Shown here: positions 15,820 to 25,955 of the stretch, one piece after another
Layout of the letters: each line of letters starts with the position of its first letter
Numbering within the stretch: position 1 is the stretch's first letter
Assembly: GCF_017815135.1 (NCBI RefSeq)
Contig: NZ_JAGJCF010000011.1
Coordinates: forward strand, 1-64,000
Reading direction: 5' to 3'
Source: Jiella mangrovi
Lineage (GTDB): Bacteria; Pseudomonadota; Alphaproteobacteria; Rhizobiales; Rhizobiaceae
Length of the DNA: 64,000 bases
The notes under the pieces: model-generated
Databases searched by the model: none
The model's input: the letters and a program-made list of their open reading frames with translations, nothing else
What the model was told of the DNA's origin: nothing
Made by a program: the position numbers and the translations under genes

Positions 15820-16763
15820 CACGCCCCCCTCAGCCGCGGATTGATCAGGATGTAGAGGATGTCGGCGAAAAGATTCATGACGATGAAGCCGATGGCGGTG
15901 CACAGGACGATCCCCTGGACGACCTGATAGTCCCGGGTGAAGACCGCATCGACCACGAGCTTGCCGAAGCCCGGAATGGTGAAGATCTGCTCGGTGAGGA
16001 CAGCCCCGCCGAGAAGCTCGCCGAAGAGCAACGTCATCAGGGTGACGATGGGCACCAGCGCGTTTCTGAGCGCGTGTTTGTAGACCACCTTGTTCTGACG
16101 AAGCCCCTTGGCCCTCGCGGTTCGGATGTAGTCGGAGCGCAGGATGCCGATCATCGCCGATCGGGTGTGACGCATCAGCGTCGCCGCGAGCGCCGTGCCG
16201 AGAACGAAGGCCGGCATCAGCATTGTCTCGATCGACAGCCAGAGGTCCTCGGATGGCGGTACGTAGCCAGAGGCCGGCAGCCAGCCGAGTTGAACGGAAA
16301 CGAGGAAGATCAGGAGGATGCCCAGCCAGAAATTCGGGATCGAGAGGCCGGAGAGCGCGACGACGTTTGCGACGTAGTCCGTCACCGTGCCCTTGCGGAC
16401 GGCCGACAGGATCCCCGCTGGAACGCCGACGAGAAGCGCGATGATCATCGCCATGACGGCGAGCTGGATCGTCACCGGCAGCTTCTGGGCGACAAGGGTC
16501 GTCACTGGCGTGTCGGTCCGCAGCGAGATGCCGAAGTCGCCCGTCAGAACGTTCATCACCCAGTAGCCGTACTGGACCGGCACCGGATCGTTGAGATGGT
16601 ATTTCTCGCGGATGAACTCGACCACCTTTGGATCCCGCTCTTCGCCGGCGATCAGAAGCGCCGGATCGCCGGGGAGAAGCTTCTGCAGCGCGAAGACCAG
16701 CATCGACACGATGATGATGGTCGGGATGGCGACGAGCACGCGCCTGAGGATCAGTTCCGCCAT
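15819..16763 (-). CDS. Peptide ABC transporter permease, DppB-like
   Basis: A 314-residue permease of the DppB/OppB type with about six membrane spans. It starts with the typical LILRRVLVAIPTIIIVSML segment and LLPGDPA, carries the cytosolic loop YIRTARAKGLRQNKVVYKHA that contacts the ATPase, and ends DILYILINPRLRGA. It pairs with the DppC-like subunit at 14866 to form the membrane pore. It follows the binding-protein gene after 63 bases that include a hairpin. Confidence 0.93.
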   Translation of the reverse strand: MAELILRRVLVAIPTIIIVSMLVFALQKLLPGDPALLIAGEERDPKVVEFIREKYHLNDPVPVQYGYWVMNVLTGDFGISLRTDTPVTTLVAQKLPVTIQLAVMAMIIALLVGVPAGILSAVRKGTVTDYVANVVALSGLSIPNFWLGILLIFLVSVQLGWLPASGYVPPSEDLWLSIETMLMPAFVLGTALAATLMRHTRSAMIGILRSDYIRTARAKGLRQNKVVYKHALRNALVPIVTLMTLLFGELLGGAVLTEQIFTIPGFGKLVVDAVFTRDYQVVQGIVLCTAIGFIVMNLFADILYILINPRLRGA

Positions 16764-16784
16764 GATTTGACCTTCGAGGAGGGC

Positions 16785-16813
16785 CGGCGGGCGATCGATG
16801 AGACCGCCCGCCG
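16785..16813 (-). promoter_or_regulatory. Intra-operon hairpin after peptide-binding-protein gene
   Basis: A 9-bp perfect GC stem (CGGCGGGCG and CGCCCGCCG) separated by 11 bases lies between the stop of the binding-protein gene (16827) and the DppB-like start (16763). There is no T run downstream on the minus strand. It resembles the hairpin after the other binding-protein gene at 12170 and probably stabilises that mRNA. Confidence 0.5.
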
Positions 16814-16826
16814 CTTTTGATCTCGG

Positions 16827-18326
16827 CTATTCGACGTTCATGCCCTTCAGGCGGACCATGCCGTCGGGATAGGGCTCGAAGCCAGTGACGTTCTTGTTCA
16901 GGACGAACGGCCAGGGCTGGTAGTAGGTATAGACCAGCGGCAGGTCCTGCTGGAGGATGGTCTGAGCCTGATCGTAGAGTGCTTTGCGCTTCTCGACGTC
17001 GGAGGTTAGACGTGCCGCGTTCAGCGCCTTGTCGACGTCTTCGTTGCAGTATTTGGAATCGTTGAGATTGCCGTTGCAGGTGACGAACTGGTGGATGTTG
17101 CCATCGGGATCGACACGGCCCGACCAGTTGATCATTGCCGCGTCGAAATTGCCCTGCTCCATCTCCTGCTGCATGGCCGCAAATTGCGTCGCCCTTAAAG
17201 TGATCTGGAAGCCCGCCTCGGCGGCCATCGCCTGGATCAGCTCGGCGAGCTGCTGGTTGGCCGAGCCAGTGCCGAAGACGAGCTCGAAGCTCGGGTTGGG
17301 CTCTCCGGCTTCCTCCAGCAGCGCCTTGGCCTTGTCGACGTCCCGGGTGGTCACCGGGAACTTGTCGGAGTGATACGGGCTCGACGGCGGAAACGGCTGC
17401 TGCGCCGGTGGGAAGATGCCGTTGCCGGCCACCTGATCGATGACATCGCGGCCGATCGCTGCCTGGAACGCCTGACGGACGAGCTTGTTGGCTCCAGCCG
17501 GCTTTTTTGATCGCTCGCCGTTGTTGGTGTTGAAACGGATGGAACCGTAGCCAAGGCCGGTGACGGGGACGAAATCGAGACTGGTATCTCCCTTCACGGA
17601 CGGCACGTCGGTCGGTGCCAGCCGCTCCAGCATGTCGATGTCGCCGGCCTTCAGATTGGCGAGCTTCACCGTCGCGTCGGTAATCGGCAGATAGGTGATC
17701 GCCTCGATCGGGAACGCCTCGGCATCCCAGTAGCCGTCGTACTTCTCCAGCTCGATTCGATCGTTCTGGACGCGTTGGACGAATTTGTATGGACCGGAAC
17801 AGACGGGATTTTGCGAGAACTCCTTGCCGTCGGCGAAGGCCGCGGGCGCCAGCATCATGCCGGCGCGATCCGACAGGGTGGCGAGCAGCGTCGCGTCCGG
17901 CTGCTTCAGCTTGATCGTGGCAGTCTGGGGATCTACGACCTCGACGCTGTCCACCGAGGAAAGCTCGCTCTTGCGGTTGGAATCGGGGAGCGTCATCGCC
18001 CGCTCGATGTTGGCCTTGACCGCTTCGGCATCGAACTTCGAGCCGTCCTGGAAGGTGACGCCATCGCGCAGTTTGAAGGTCAGCTCGGTCTGATCGTCAT
18101 TGTAGGACCATGAGGTCGCGAGCTGCGGCACGAATTCGAGCTTCGGCGAGATGTCAATCAGCTTGTCGCACAGCGCCGTGAAGACGATGCGCCCGACATA
18201 GGTTCGCGCCCGGTGCGGATCGAGCACGTCGGGATCCTCGGCAAGACCGATCCGCAGTGTCTGGGCCGAGGCCGCGCTCGTCGTCAGAAGCGCAAGGGTG
18301 AAAAGGGCAAGTCTGGTTTTCAGCAT
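16827..18326 (-). CDS. Peptide ABC transporter, solute-binding protein (DppA/OppA type)
   Basis: A 499-residue periplasmic protein of SBP family 5. A signal peptide ends near residue 21 (SAASA-Q). The family pattern is clear: LRIGLAEDPDVLDPHRARTY, then ELTFKLRDGVTFQDGSKFDAE and DAAMINWSGRVDPDG. Its start overlaps the end of the DppF-like gene by 7 bases. It delivers peptides or a peptide-like nickel-free ligand to the DppB/C-like permease. Nothing in the sequence fixes ligand length, but the neighbouring carboxypeptidase and gamma-glutamyltransferase suggest peptides. Confidence 0.93.
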   Translation of the reverse strand: MLKTRLALFTLALLTTSAASAQTLRIGLAEDPDVLDPHRARTYVGRIVFTALCDKLIDISPKLEFVPQLATSWSYNDDQTELTFKLRDGVTFQDGSKFDAEAVKANIERAMTLPDSNRKSELSSVDSVEVVDPQTATIKLKQPDATLLATLSDRAGMMLAPAAFADGKEFSQNPVCSGPYKFVQRVQNDRIELEKYDGYWDAEAFPIEAITYLPITDATVKLANLKAGDIDMLERLAPTDVPSVKGDTSLDFVPVTGLGYGSIRFNTNNGERSKKPAGANKLVRQAFQAAIGRDVIDQVAGNGIFPPAQQPFPPSSPYHSDKFPVTTRDVDKAKALLEEAGEPNPSFELVFGTGSANQQLAELIQAMAAEAGFQITLRATQFAAMQQEMEQGNFDAAMINWSGRVDPDGNIHQFVTCNGNLNDSKYCNEDVDKALNAARLTSDVEKRKALYDQAQTILQQDLPLVYTYYQPWPFVLNKNVTGFEPYPDGMVRLKGMNVE

Positions 18327-19492
18327 GTCTGGTCCTTTGCGGTAGGCGTTGATGATCGATGGGATAAGAGTTCCGCTCGTCCGGCCTGGCAGGCGGTGTA
18401 AAGCGCGAGGCGCTTTTCCAGCCGGGCGCTCGGCCGCGCGATCGGACGCGGATCGCTGCCGGCTGCCGCGATCTCGCGCCAGAAGTGGCAGGCGACCCGA
18501 CGACCACCCTCAACAGCTTCGAGCTGAGGCCGCGCCTCATTGCACAGGGGCTTGGCATGCGGGCAGCGGGTGTGGAACTTGCAGCCGGATGGCGGATTGG
18601 TCGGGCTCGGCACGTCGCCGTCGAGAGGCTTGATGCTGTGACGCGCCACCGCGCTCGCCTGCGGAATCGCGGCGAAGAGCGCCTGGGTATAGGGGTGAAG
18701 CGGCGCATCGTAGAGCGTGTCGGTGGTCGCAAGTTCCACCACCTCGCCGAGATACATCACCGCCACCCGGTCGCTCATATGGCGGATGACCGCCAGATCG
18801 TGGGCGACGATGATCAGCGTGAGCTTCAGCCGCTCCTTCAGCTCCTCCAACAGATTGACGATCTGCGCCTGGATCGAGACGTCGAGGGCCGACACCGGCT
18901 CATCGCCGAGGATCAGCCGCGGGTCCGAGGCGAGCGCGCGGGCGACGCCGATGCGCTGGCGCTGGCCACCGGAGAATTCGTGGGGATAGCGGCTCGCCAT
19001 GTCCGGTCGAAGGCCGACGGTCCGCAGGATCTCGACAACCTTGTCGCGCCGTTCGCCCCGGCTCGAACCGCCCTTCAACCAGATCGGCTCGCTGACGATG
19101 TCCGACACGCTCATGCGCGGGTTGAGCGAGGCAAACGGATCCTGAAAGATGATCTGCAATTCGCCGCGCAGGCGGCGCAGTTCGTCCGGCGTCAGGTTGC
19201 CGAGATTGCGACCGCGATAGATCACGTCGCCGGCGCTCGGCTCAAGCAGACGGATCAGGAGTCGCCCAAGCGTGGACTTGCCACAGCCCGATTCCCCGAC
19301 GACCGCCAGCGTCTCGCCCTCTTTGACCGACATCGAAATGCCGTTGACCGCCCGGACCAGCGGCGAGCGTTTGAGAAGCATCCGCTTGCCGCCGAAATGC
19401 TTGACGAGACCCGACGCTTCGAGGATCGGTGGCGGTGCCGTCGGCCCCCTGCGGCCGGTCGGCGCCTGACCGTTCTGCGTGAGAGGCGCCAT
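18320..19492 (-). CDS. Peptide ABC transporter ATP-binding protein, DppF-like
   Basis: A 390-residue ATPase of the DppF/OppF type with Walker [11 protein letters not shown]-loop FQDPFASLNPRMSV, signature FSGGQRQR, Walker [13 protein letters not shown] and the C-terminal oligopeptide-transporter domain with its Cys-rich pattern (PPSGCKFHTRCPHAKPLC), which often holds a 4Fe-4S cluster. The C-terminal tail after ACHFWREI is about 50 residues longer than usual and overlaps the next gene's start. The ATG at 19492 overlaps the previous stop in TGATG. Walker B has Gly in place of a hydrophobic residue, which is a small deviation. Confidence 0.93.
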   Translation of the reverse strand: MAPLTQNGQAPTGRRGPTAPPPILEASGLVKHFGGKRMLLKRSPLVRAVNGISMSVKEGETLAVVGESGCGKSTLGRLLIRLLEPSAGDVIYRGRNLGNLTPDELRRLRGELQIIFQDPFASLNPRMSVSDIVSEPIWLKGGSSRGERRDKVVEILRTVGLRPDMASRYPHEFSGGQRQRIGVARALASDPRLILGDEPVSALDVSIQAQIVNLLEELKERLKLTLIIVAHDLAVIRHMSDRVAVMYLGEVVELATTDTLYDAPLHPYTQALFAAIPQASAVARHSIKPLDGDVPSPTNPPSGCKFHTRCPHAKPLCNEARPQLEAVEGGRRVACHFWREIAAAGSDPRPIARPSARLEKRLALYTACQAGRAELLSHRSSTPTAKDQTC

Positions 19493-20490
19493 CACGCGAC
19501 TTCCGAGAAATGCGCTTCGAGCGGCGCGAACCAGCAGGCGGCGCGATGATCGTCCTTCCCGCCGACGGGGACGAGCGGCGGGGCCTCGGCACATCGTGGC
19601 TCGGCAAAGGGGCAACGGGGCGCAAAGCGGCAGCCTGCCGGCATCGCCTCGATGGCCGGCACGGTACCGGCGATGGTCGCAAGCTTGGCCGAACGCCGGC
19701 CGAGCGACGGGATCGCGCCCATCAGGCCGATCGTATAGGGATGTTGCGGGTCCTCGAAGATCGCCTCCGCCGGCCCGCTTTCGACCACGCTGCCGGCATA
19801 CATCACCGCAACCTTGTCTGCGGTCTCCGCGACGACGCCGAGATCGTGGGTGATCATGATCACCGCCGTTCCGGTCTCTTCCTGCAGCGCGCCGATCAGC
19901 GAAAGGATTTGGGCCTGGATCGTCACGTCGAGCGCCGTCGTCGGTTCGTCGGCGATCAGGAGCTTCGGCTCGTTGACGAGCGCCATCGCGATCATCACCC
20001 TTTGGCGCATGCCGCCGGAGAGCTGATGCGGATAGTCGCTCATGCGCTTTTCCGGCGCCGGGATCCGCACTTTCCGCAGCATGTCGAGGGCGAGCCGCCC
20101 GGCCTCGGCTTTGTCGACCTTGCGGTGACGAAGAACGGTCTCCGTAAGCTGGTTGCCAACGGTGAAGGCCGGGTTCAGCGAGGTCATCGGCTCCTGGAAA
20201 ATTATCGAGATCCGGCTGCCGCGCAGGTCGGACATGGCGCTGTCGAAGAGCTGGAAGAGGTCACGGCCCTCGAATGTCGCCCTTCCCGAGACGATATCGG
20301 CCGGGGGTGTCGGCAGAAGCCCCATCAGCGCCAGTGACGTCACCGACTTGCCGCAGCCGCTCTCGCCGACGATGCAAAGCGTCTCACCGGCCGCGACCGA
20401 AAAGGACACGTCGTCGACGAGATTACGGCCGGGCGCGAAGCGCAGCGAGAAGTTCTCAAGGGTCAGGACGGCGTCGGTAGGCTCAGCCAT
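19492..20490 (-). CDS. Peptide ABC transporter ATP-binding protein, DppD-like
   Basis: A 332-residue ATPase of the DppD/OppD type: Walker [10 protein letters not shown]-loop [14 protein letters not shown], signature LSGGMRQR, Walker [13 protein letters not shown], switch His in ITHDLGVV, and the C-terminal Cys motif [15 protein letters not shown]. It forms the ATPase pair with the DppF-like protein. The ATG at 20490 overlaps the carboxypeptidase stop by 8 bases and has GGAG upstream; a TTG at 20505 is the alternative. Confidence 0.93.
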   Translation of the reverse strand: MAEPTDAVLTLENFSLRFAPGRNLVDDVSFSVAAGETLCIVGESGCGKSVTSLALMGLLPTPPADIVSGRATFEGRDLFQLFDSAMSDLRGSRISIIFQEPMTSLNPAFTVGNQLTETVLRHRKVDKAEAGRLALDMLRKVRIPAPEKRMSDYPHQLSGGMRQRVMIAMALVNEPKLLIADEPTTALDVTIQAQILSLIGALQEETGTAVIMITHDLGVVAETADKVAVMYAGSVVESGPAEAIFEDPQHPYTIGLMGAIPSLGRRSAKLATIAGTVPAIEAMPAGCRFAPRCPFAEPRCAEAPPLVPVGGKDDHRAACWFAPLEAHFSEVA

Positions 20491-22003
20491 TGTGCATCGC
20501 TCCAACCTTGGCCGTCAGGTGACGGAGATAGGGAGAGACGTCGAGCCCCCTCCCCGTCGCCCGCACAAGGATTTCGTCCGGCGTCAGCGACCGGCCGAAG
20601 CGATGGACGTTGTCGGTCAGCCAGGTCTTCAAGGGCGCGTAATCGCCCTGATCGATTCCCTGTGAGACACCCGGCGCATCGAGGGCCGTCTCGAAGAGCT
20701 GTCCCGCCATGACATTGCCGAGGGTGTAGGTCGGGAAAGAGCCGATCATGCCGGACGACCAGTGGACGTCCTGTAGGACGCCGAGTCTGTCGCTCGGCAC
20801 GTCGAGCCCGAGACTGGCCTTCACCTTCTCCGCCCAGAGCGCCGGCAGGTCCTCCACCGCGACATCGCCGACGATCAGCGCCGCCTCGATCTCCGAGCGC
20901 GATATGATGTGAAGGTCATAGGTGGTCTCGTCAGCCTCGACGCGAATGAGACTCGGCTGCGAGACATTGACGGCCCGCCAGAATTCTTCGGCCGACACAT
21001 CGGCGAGCTGATCGGGAAAGACGTCGCGAAGTTCGCCGTAATGCAGCTCCCAGAAGCGGCGGGTCCGGCCGACGCGGTTTTCCCACAGCCGCGATTGGGA
21101 TTCGTGCATGCCGAAGCTCGCACCGCCGACAGCGTAGAGATTGACGAAGTCGGTGGTGAAGGCCGAACGGCTGAAGGCGGGATCGATACCCTGCTCGTAC
21201 ATGCCATGGCCGGCCTCGTGCCAGACGGCGAAGAGGCCGCCCGGGAGCCAGCGCTCGTCGAAACGGCTGGTGATGCGCACATCCTCACGGGTGAAGGAGG
21301 TCTCGAAGGGATGCACCGTGTCGTCGAGGCGGCCTCGGGAAAAGTCGTAGCCCATGCGTTCGGCGACGGCCCTGGCGAAGCGTTTCTGCTCGGGGATCGG
21401 AAAGCGACGTTCCAGAAAATCGGTGCGCGGTCGTGGCGCGGCCAGGGCGGTTTCGAGCAGCGGCAGGAGGCCGGTCTTGAGGTCCGCATAGAGAGCCTGC
21501 AGCCGCCTCCACGTCATTCCCGGCTCGAAGCCAGCGACCATCGCGTCATAGGGATGATCGTCATAGCCGATCGCCTCGGCGATCTCGCGCTGGATCGCTA
21601 CGGTGCGCGTCAAGAGCGGCGCGAAGGCGGCGAAGGCGTTCTCGGCGCGGGCCTTCGCCCAGACGGCCTGCCCCTTGGTCTTCAGTTCGGCTGCTTCGAG
21701 AAGAAGCCCGGCCGGAATACGCGAGAGAACGGCGATCCCGCCGGACGCGACCGCAACGGCCTTCACGCGCGGATCGTCCGCGGCCGCATCCTGCAACTCG
21801 GCACGAGCCGCGTCGATCGTCCGCGCCATCGCCTCGCCGGTCGCAAGACCGCGGGCAAGATCCGTCAGCGTGGCAAGCTGGTGGGCACGCGACCCGACAC
21901 CGCCCGGCGGCATCATCACCCGCGCGTCCCAGGTCAGCAGGTTGGCCGCGCAGAGCAGATCGTTGATCCGCGCGATCTCACGGGTGAAGTTCTGATAACT
22001 CAT
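20483..22003 (-). CDS. M32-family metallocarboxypeptidase
   Basis: A 506-residue cytosolic zinc carboxypeptidase of the Thermus aquaticus (Taq) type. Zinc ligands are HEAGH at residues 262-266, with the third ligand in the conserved [10 protein letters not shown] at 300-309. Full length matches the family (about 500). It would remove C-terminal residues from imported peptides. It sits between two complete peptide transporters, 29 bases after the DppF-like gene of one and overlapping the DppD-like gene of the other, so it could serve both. Confidence 0.93.
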   Translation of the reverse strand: MSYQNFTREIARINDLLCAANLLTWDARVMMPPGGVGSRAHQLATLTDLARGLATGEAMARTIDAARAELQDAAADDPRVKAVAVASGGIAVLSRIPAGLLLEAAELKTKGQAVWAKARAENAFAAFAPLLTRTVAIQREIAEAIGYDDHPYDAMVAGFEPGMTWRRLQALYADLKTGLLPLLETALAAPRPRTDFLERRFPIPEQKRFARAVAERMGYDFSRGRLDDTVHPFETSFTREDVRITSRFDERWLPGGLFAVWHEAGHGMYEQGIDPAFSRSAFTTDFVNLYAVGGASFGMHESQSRLWENRVGRTRRFWELHYGELRDVFPDQLADVSAEEFWRAVNVSQPSLIRVEADETTYDLHIISRSEIEAALIVGDVAVEDLPALWAEKVKASLGLDVPSDRLGVLQDVHWSSGMIGSFPTYTLGNVMAGQLFETALDAPGVSQGIDQGDYAPLKTWLTDNVHRFGRSLTPDEILVRATGRGLDVSPYLRHLTAKVGAMHNG

Positions 22004-22032
22004 CGGCCGTGCTCCGGATCAAAATTCATGGC

Positions 22033-23082
22033 TCAGGCCGGCTCGGCTGCAGTGAAAGACGGTTCGAAAGCCGGCGTGCCAAAATCGGCGAGGTGGCAGG
22101 CTGCCCGATGATCCCCTCCCCGCTCAGCAAGAAGCGGGCGCTCGACTTGGCAGCGCTCGAAAACATGCGGACATCGCGTATTGAAAAGGCAGCCGCCGGG
22201 AAGATCAACCGGGCTTGGCAATTCGCCCCTGGTGGCCGCGCGGCGCGTCCGCCGGCCCGGATCGAGCTCCGGCGCGGCGTCGAGTAGCGCCATGGTGTAG
22301 GGATGGCGCGGCGCGGAAAAGAGCGCCTCCGTCGGCCCGATCTCGATCACCTTGCCGAGATACATCACCGCCACCCGGTGCGAGATGTGCCGCACCAGCC
22401 TGAGGTCATGGGCGACGAAGACGATGGTGAGTTGCAGCTCGTCCTGAAGCTGCAGAAGTAGATTCACCACCTGCGCCTGGACCGAAACGTCGAGGGCGGA
22501 GACCAACTCGTCTGCAACGAGCACGTCCGGCTCGACGGCGAGCGCGCGGGCGATGCCGATCCGCTGGCGCTGGCCACCGGAAAATTCGTGCGGATAGCGT
22601 CCCGCCGCATCCTGCGGCAGGCGCACGAGATCGAGCAGCTCAGCGATGCGGACGGGAATCTCGGCTTTTGGCCGCATCCTGTGGACGGACAGCGCCTCGC
22701 CGAGGATCTGGCGCACGGTCATTCGCGGATTGAGCGACGAATAGGGATCCTGGAAGATCATCTGGACCCGTCGGTTGAACGCCCGCCGCTCTCCGCCACG
22801 CAATTCGCCGATATCGCGGCCCTCGAAACGGACTCGGCCCTCGTTCGGTTCGAGAAGGCGGACGAGACAGCGCGCGAGGGTCGACTTGCCACAGCCGCTC
22901 TCGCCGACGATGCCAAGGGTCTCGCCGCGATGGACCGCCAGGTCGACGCCGTTAAGCGCATGAACGGCGAGCGGGAGCCGCCCGGCAATCCGCCCGACGA
23001 TCGTCTGCCGCATGGCGAAGCGCTTTTCCAACGCTTCGACCGAAATCAACGGCGCTCCCGGATGGTTGGTCATGGCGCTCAT
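22033..23082 (-). CDS. Peptide ABC transporter ATP-binding protein, DppF-like
   Basis: A 349-residue DppF/OppF-type ATPase with Walker [11 protein letters not shown]-loop FQDPYSSLNPRMTV, signature FSGGQRQR and the C-terminal Cys motif GGCLFNTRCPHVFERC. Walker B reads LVADELVSALD: the Pro after the catalytic Glu, nearly invariant in the family, is Leu. The DE pair itself is kept, so activity is possible. The ATG overlaps the DppD-like stop in ATGA. It is the last gene of the second peptide transporter (22033-27536). Confidence 0.92.
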   Translation of the reverse strand: MSAMTNHPGAPLISVEALEKRFAMRQTIVGRIAGRLPLAVHALNGVDLAVHRGETLGIVGESGCGKSTLARCLVRLLEPNEGRVRFEGRDIGELRGGERRAFNRRVQMIFQDPYSSLNPRMTVRQILGEALSVHRMRPKAEIPVRIAELLDLVRLPQDAAGRYPHEFSGGQRQRIGIARALAVEPDVLVADELVSALDVSVQAQVVNLLLQLQDELQLTIVFVAHDLRLVRHISHRVAVMYLGKVIEIGPTEALFSAPRHPYTMALLDAAPELDPGRRTRRAATRGELPSPVDLPGGCLFNTRCPHVFERCQVERPLLAERGGDHRAACHLADFGTPAFEPSFTAAEPA

Positions 23083-24089
23083 ACTGGCGCTCCCGCCGCA
23101 GCAACCTCGGCCTCGCGAAAGCACGCGACCATGCGGCCGAGGCCGATCCGCTCCAGCGCCGGACGCTTTGCAACGCAGTGCTCGACGGCGTAGGCGCAAC
23201 GAGGATGGAAGGCGCAGCCTTGCGGGATGACCGCAAGGCTCGGCGGCGTTCCCTCGATCGAGGTCAGCATGGTCCGCTCGGCCCCGCCGCGTGGCACGGA
23301 GCCGAGAAGCCCCCGCGTATAGGGGTGATGTGGCCGGGCGAAGATCTCCGCCACGGTGCCAGATTCGACAATCCGACCGGCATACATCACCGCCATGCGG
23401 TCGCAGGTGCCAGCGACGACGCCGAGGTCATGGGTGACGAAGACGACGCTCATCGCGAATTCGTCGCGCAGATCGAGGATCAGCTTCAGGATCTGGTCCT
23501 GGATGGTGACGTCGAGGGCCGTGGTCGGCTCGTCGGCCAAAAGCAGCTTCGGATTGCTGGCGAGCGCGATGGCGATCATCACCCGTTGGCGCATGCCGCC
23601 GGAGAACTGGTGGGGATAGTCCTCGAGCCGGCGTTCGGCGGCGGGAATGCCGACGAGATCGAGAAGTTCGATCGCCCGGGCCCTGCGCTGCCGGGCGTCG
23701 AGCTGCGAGTGGGCGGCAAGGTTTTCCTCGATCTGGACGCGAACCTTGAGCACCGGGTTCAGCGCCGTCATCGGCTCCTGAAAGATCATCGCGACCTCGC
23801 CACCGCGCACGCGCCGCAGCGCTTTTTTGGGCATCGCCAGAATATCCGCGCCCTGCCAAAGCACCCGCCCGGATACCTGTGCCGGGGCATGGATGAGCCC
23901 CATGAGCGAACGCAGCGTGACGCTCTTGCCCGAGCCGCTCTCGCCGACGAGGCCCAGCACCTCGCCAGGCATGACGTCGAAGGAGACGGCGTCGACGGCT
24001 CTTACCGGCCCCTTCGGCGTCTGGAAGACCGTCGTCAGACTCTGGACGCTGAGCGCCGGCGTCTCGGCGGGCGTGGCGAGCGCGCTCAT
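23079..24089 (-). CDS. Peptide ABC transporter ATP-binding protein, DppD-like
   Basis: A 336-residue DppD/OppD-type ATPase: Walker [10 protein letters not shown]-loop [14 protein letters not shown], signature FSGGMRQR, Walker [22 protein letters not shown] with the switch His, and Cys motif [15 protein letters not shown]. The ATG at 24089 overlaps the DppC-like stop (ATGA); the open frame extends upstream only as an antisense-like Arg-rich stretch. It pairs with the DppF-like protein at 22033. Confidence 0.93.
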   Translation of the reverse strand: MSALATPAETPALSVQSLTTVFQTPKGPVRAVDAVSFDVMPGEVLGLVGESGSGKSVTLRSLMGLIHAPAQVSGRVLWQGADILAMPKKALRRVRGGEVAMIFQEPMTALNPVLKVRVQIEENLAAHSQLDARQRRARAIELLDLVGIPAAERRLEDYPHQFSGGMRQRVMIAIALASNPKLLLADEPTTALDVTIQDQILKLILDLRDEFAMSVVFVTHDLGVVAGTCDRMAVMYAGRIVESGTVAEIFARPHHPYTRGLLGSVPRGGAERTMLTSIEGTPPSLAVIPQGCAFHPRCAYAVEHCVAKRPALERIGLGRMVACFREAEVAAAGAPV

Positions 24090-24943
24090 TTCTTCGTCCG
24101 CATCAGTTCGGCGAGGCCGTCGCCGAAGAGCGAGAAGCCGAGCCCGGTGACGACGATGGCGATGCCGGGGAAAACCGAGATCCACCAGGCGGTCGCCATG
24201 AAGTTCTTGCCGTCCGCGATCTGGACTCCCCACTCGGCAGCCGGCGGCTGGGCGCCAAGGCCGAGATAGCCGAGGGAGGAGCCGAGCAGGATCGCGAGCG
24301 CCATGTCGGTCATCCAGTAGACGATAGCCGGCGTGATGGCGTTGGGCAGGAGATGGCGGAAGATGATGCGCATCGGCGTGTAGCCCATCGCCCGGCCGGC
24401 ATCGGCATAGTCGAGCCGCTTCTGCACCTTGACTTCGCCGGAGACGAGGCGGGCGAAGAACACCCAGTCGATGACGCCGACGGCGATGTACATGTTGGTG
24501 AGGCCGGGGCCCAGCACCGCGACGATGGCGATGACGAGAACGAGCTGCGGAAAGCTGATCACCGCGTCGACAATCCGGCCGAAGATGCTCTCGGCAAGCC
24601 CGCCCGCATAACCGACGAGAGCGCCGACGATCACGCCGACGATCAGTGGCCCGGTGGTGGCGAAGACGGCGATCTGCATGTCGATCGTGTAGGCGTGGAT
24701 GACGCGCGAAAGGACGTCGCGGCCGAAGCTGTCGGTGCCGAAGGGATGGGCGAGTGAGGGCGCTGCGAGGATCGAATTGTAATCCATCGCCGCCGGATCG
24801 TAGGGCGCGAACAACGACGGGACGACGGCCAGAACGAGGCTCGCGAAGAGGACAAGGCCGCCGACGATCAACGTCGCGGGAAGGCCGGCGACCTTGAACC
24901 GCGACCGCCAGCTGCGCTGCGGAGGCGCCTCGATCGCCCTCAT
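24086..24943 (-). CDS. Peptide ABC transporter permease, DppC-like
   Basis: A 285-residue permease of the DppC type: a short cytosolic start, a first span LIVGGLVLFASLVLAVVPSL, FAPYDP, then FGTDSFGRDVLSR and the ATPase-contact loop YADAGRAMGYTPMRIIFRHL. It ends [16 protein letters not shown] instead of the usual LRDxLDPR, a slightly different tail. The ATG overlaps the DppB-like stop in ATGA. Confidence 0.93.
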   Translation of the reverse strand: MRAIEAPPQRSWRSRFKVAGLPATLIVGGLVLFASLVLAVVPSLFAPYDPAAMDYNSILAAPSLAHPFGTDSFGRDVLSRVIHAYTIDMQIAVFATTGPLIVGVIVGALVGYAGGLAESIFGRIVDAVISFPQLVLVIAIVAVLGPGLTNMYIAVGVIDWVFFARLVSGEVKVQKRLDYADAGRAMGYTPMRIIFRHLLPNAITPAIVYWMTDMALAILLGSSLGYLGLGAQPPAAEWGVQIADGKNFMATAWWISVFPGIAIVVTGLGFSLFGDGLAELMRTKK

Positions 24944-25878
24944 CGCGCCACCCGTGGGTCGAGCCAGGCTTGGACGATGTCCGTGGCAAGGAAGGTTAGC
25001 GAGACGATGATGGCCAGCGCGAATGTCAGCCCCTGCACCACGGGATAGTCGCGACCATAGATGGATTCGATCATCAGCCGCCCGGCGCCGGGAATGGCAA
25101 AGACCGTCTCGGTGATCACCGCGCCACCGAGCAGCGTGCCGATCTGCAGACCGAGCAGCGTCACCGTCGAGATCAGAGCGTTGCGCAGGACGTGGCGCAT
25201 CATGATCAACCGCGAGGAGAGCCCCTTGGAGCGGGCGAAGTCGACATATTCGGCGCCGACGACGCCGATGATCGCTGAGCGCAGATTGCGCATCAGGATA
25301 GCGGATAGGCTGAGGGCCAGCGTCACCGCCGGCAGGAAAAGGTGATAGAGCTGATCGAGAAAGGTCGTGCCGAACCCGCCGACGGGAAACCAGCGCAGCT
25401 TCGCCCCGAAGACGGTGAGGAGGATAAGCCCGACATAAAAGACCGGCATCGACAGGCCGACCTGAAACGAGCCGCGAATGGCGTTGTCGCTTAAGCTGCC
25501 GCGACGGGTGGCGGCGACGAAGGCGAGCGGTACGGAGAGAGCAAGCGCGATCAACGCTGCCATTGCCGTCAGCATCAGCGTCACCGGCAACCGCTCCGCG
25601 ATCAGGCTCGCCACGGAAACCTTGAGATGGATCGAATTGCCGAGATCGCCGGTCACGATGTGCTTGACGAAGAGGGCGAACTGCACGGGCCATGGCTGAT
25701 CGAGACCAAGCTCAGCATTGATGCGCGTCACGTCGGCATCGCGCGCCCTGTCGCCGAGAATTGCGCTCGCCGGATCGCCGGGTAAGAGACGCACGAGGAC
25801 GAAGATCACCACCAGGATGAAGGCAAGCGTCGGAATAAGCTGCAGAAGGCGGCGGGAGATGAAGCTGAGAAGGGCCAA
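24940..25878 (-). CDS. Peptide ABC transporter permease, DppB-like
   Basis: A 312-residue permease of the DppB type with about six membrane spans, beginning FISRRLLQLIPTLAFILVV, with LLPGDPA, the loop YVDFARSKGLSSRLIMMRHV and the end DIVQAWLDPRVAR. The start is a TTG at 25878. No ATG or GTG is available near the family's normal N-terminus and only a weak ribosome binding site is visible, so expression may depend on coupling to the binding-protein gene 77 bases upstream. Confidence 0.9.
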   Translation of the reverse strand: MALLSFISRRLLQLIPTLAFILVVIFVLVRLLPGDPASAILGDRARDADVTRINAELGLDQPWPVQFALFVKHIVTGDLGNSIHLKVSVASLIAERLPVTLMLTAMAALIALALSVPLAFVAATRRGSLSDNAIRGSFQVGLSMPVFYVGLILLTVFGAKLRWFPVGGFGTTFLDQLYHLFLPAVTLALSLSAILMRNLRSAIIGVVGAEYVDFARSKGLSSRLIMMRHVLRNALISTVTLLGLQIGTLLGGAVITETVFAIPGAGRLMIESIYGRDYPVVQGLTFALAIIVSLTFLATDIVQAWLDPRVAR

Positions 25879-25955
25879 GAAGCCGATCCGATCCGTGCTG
25901 TCAGGACGGGGCGGCGGGCGGCCGGGCCTATCAGGCTAGCCGCTCGCCATGCGGA

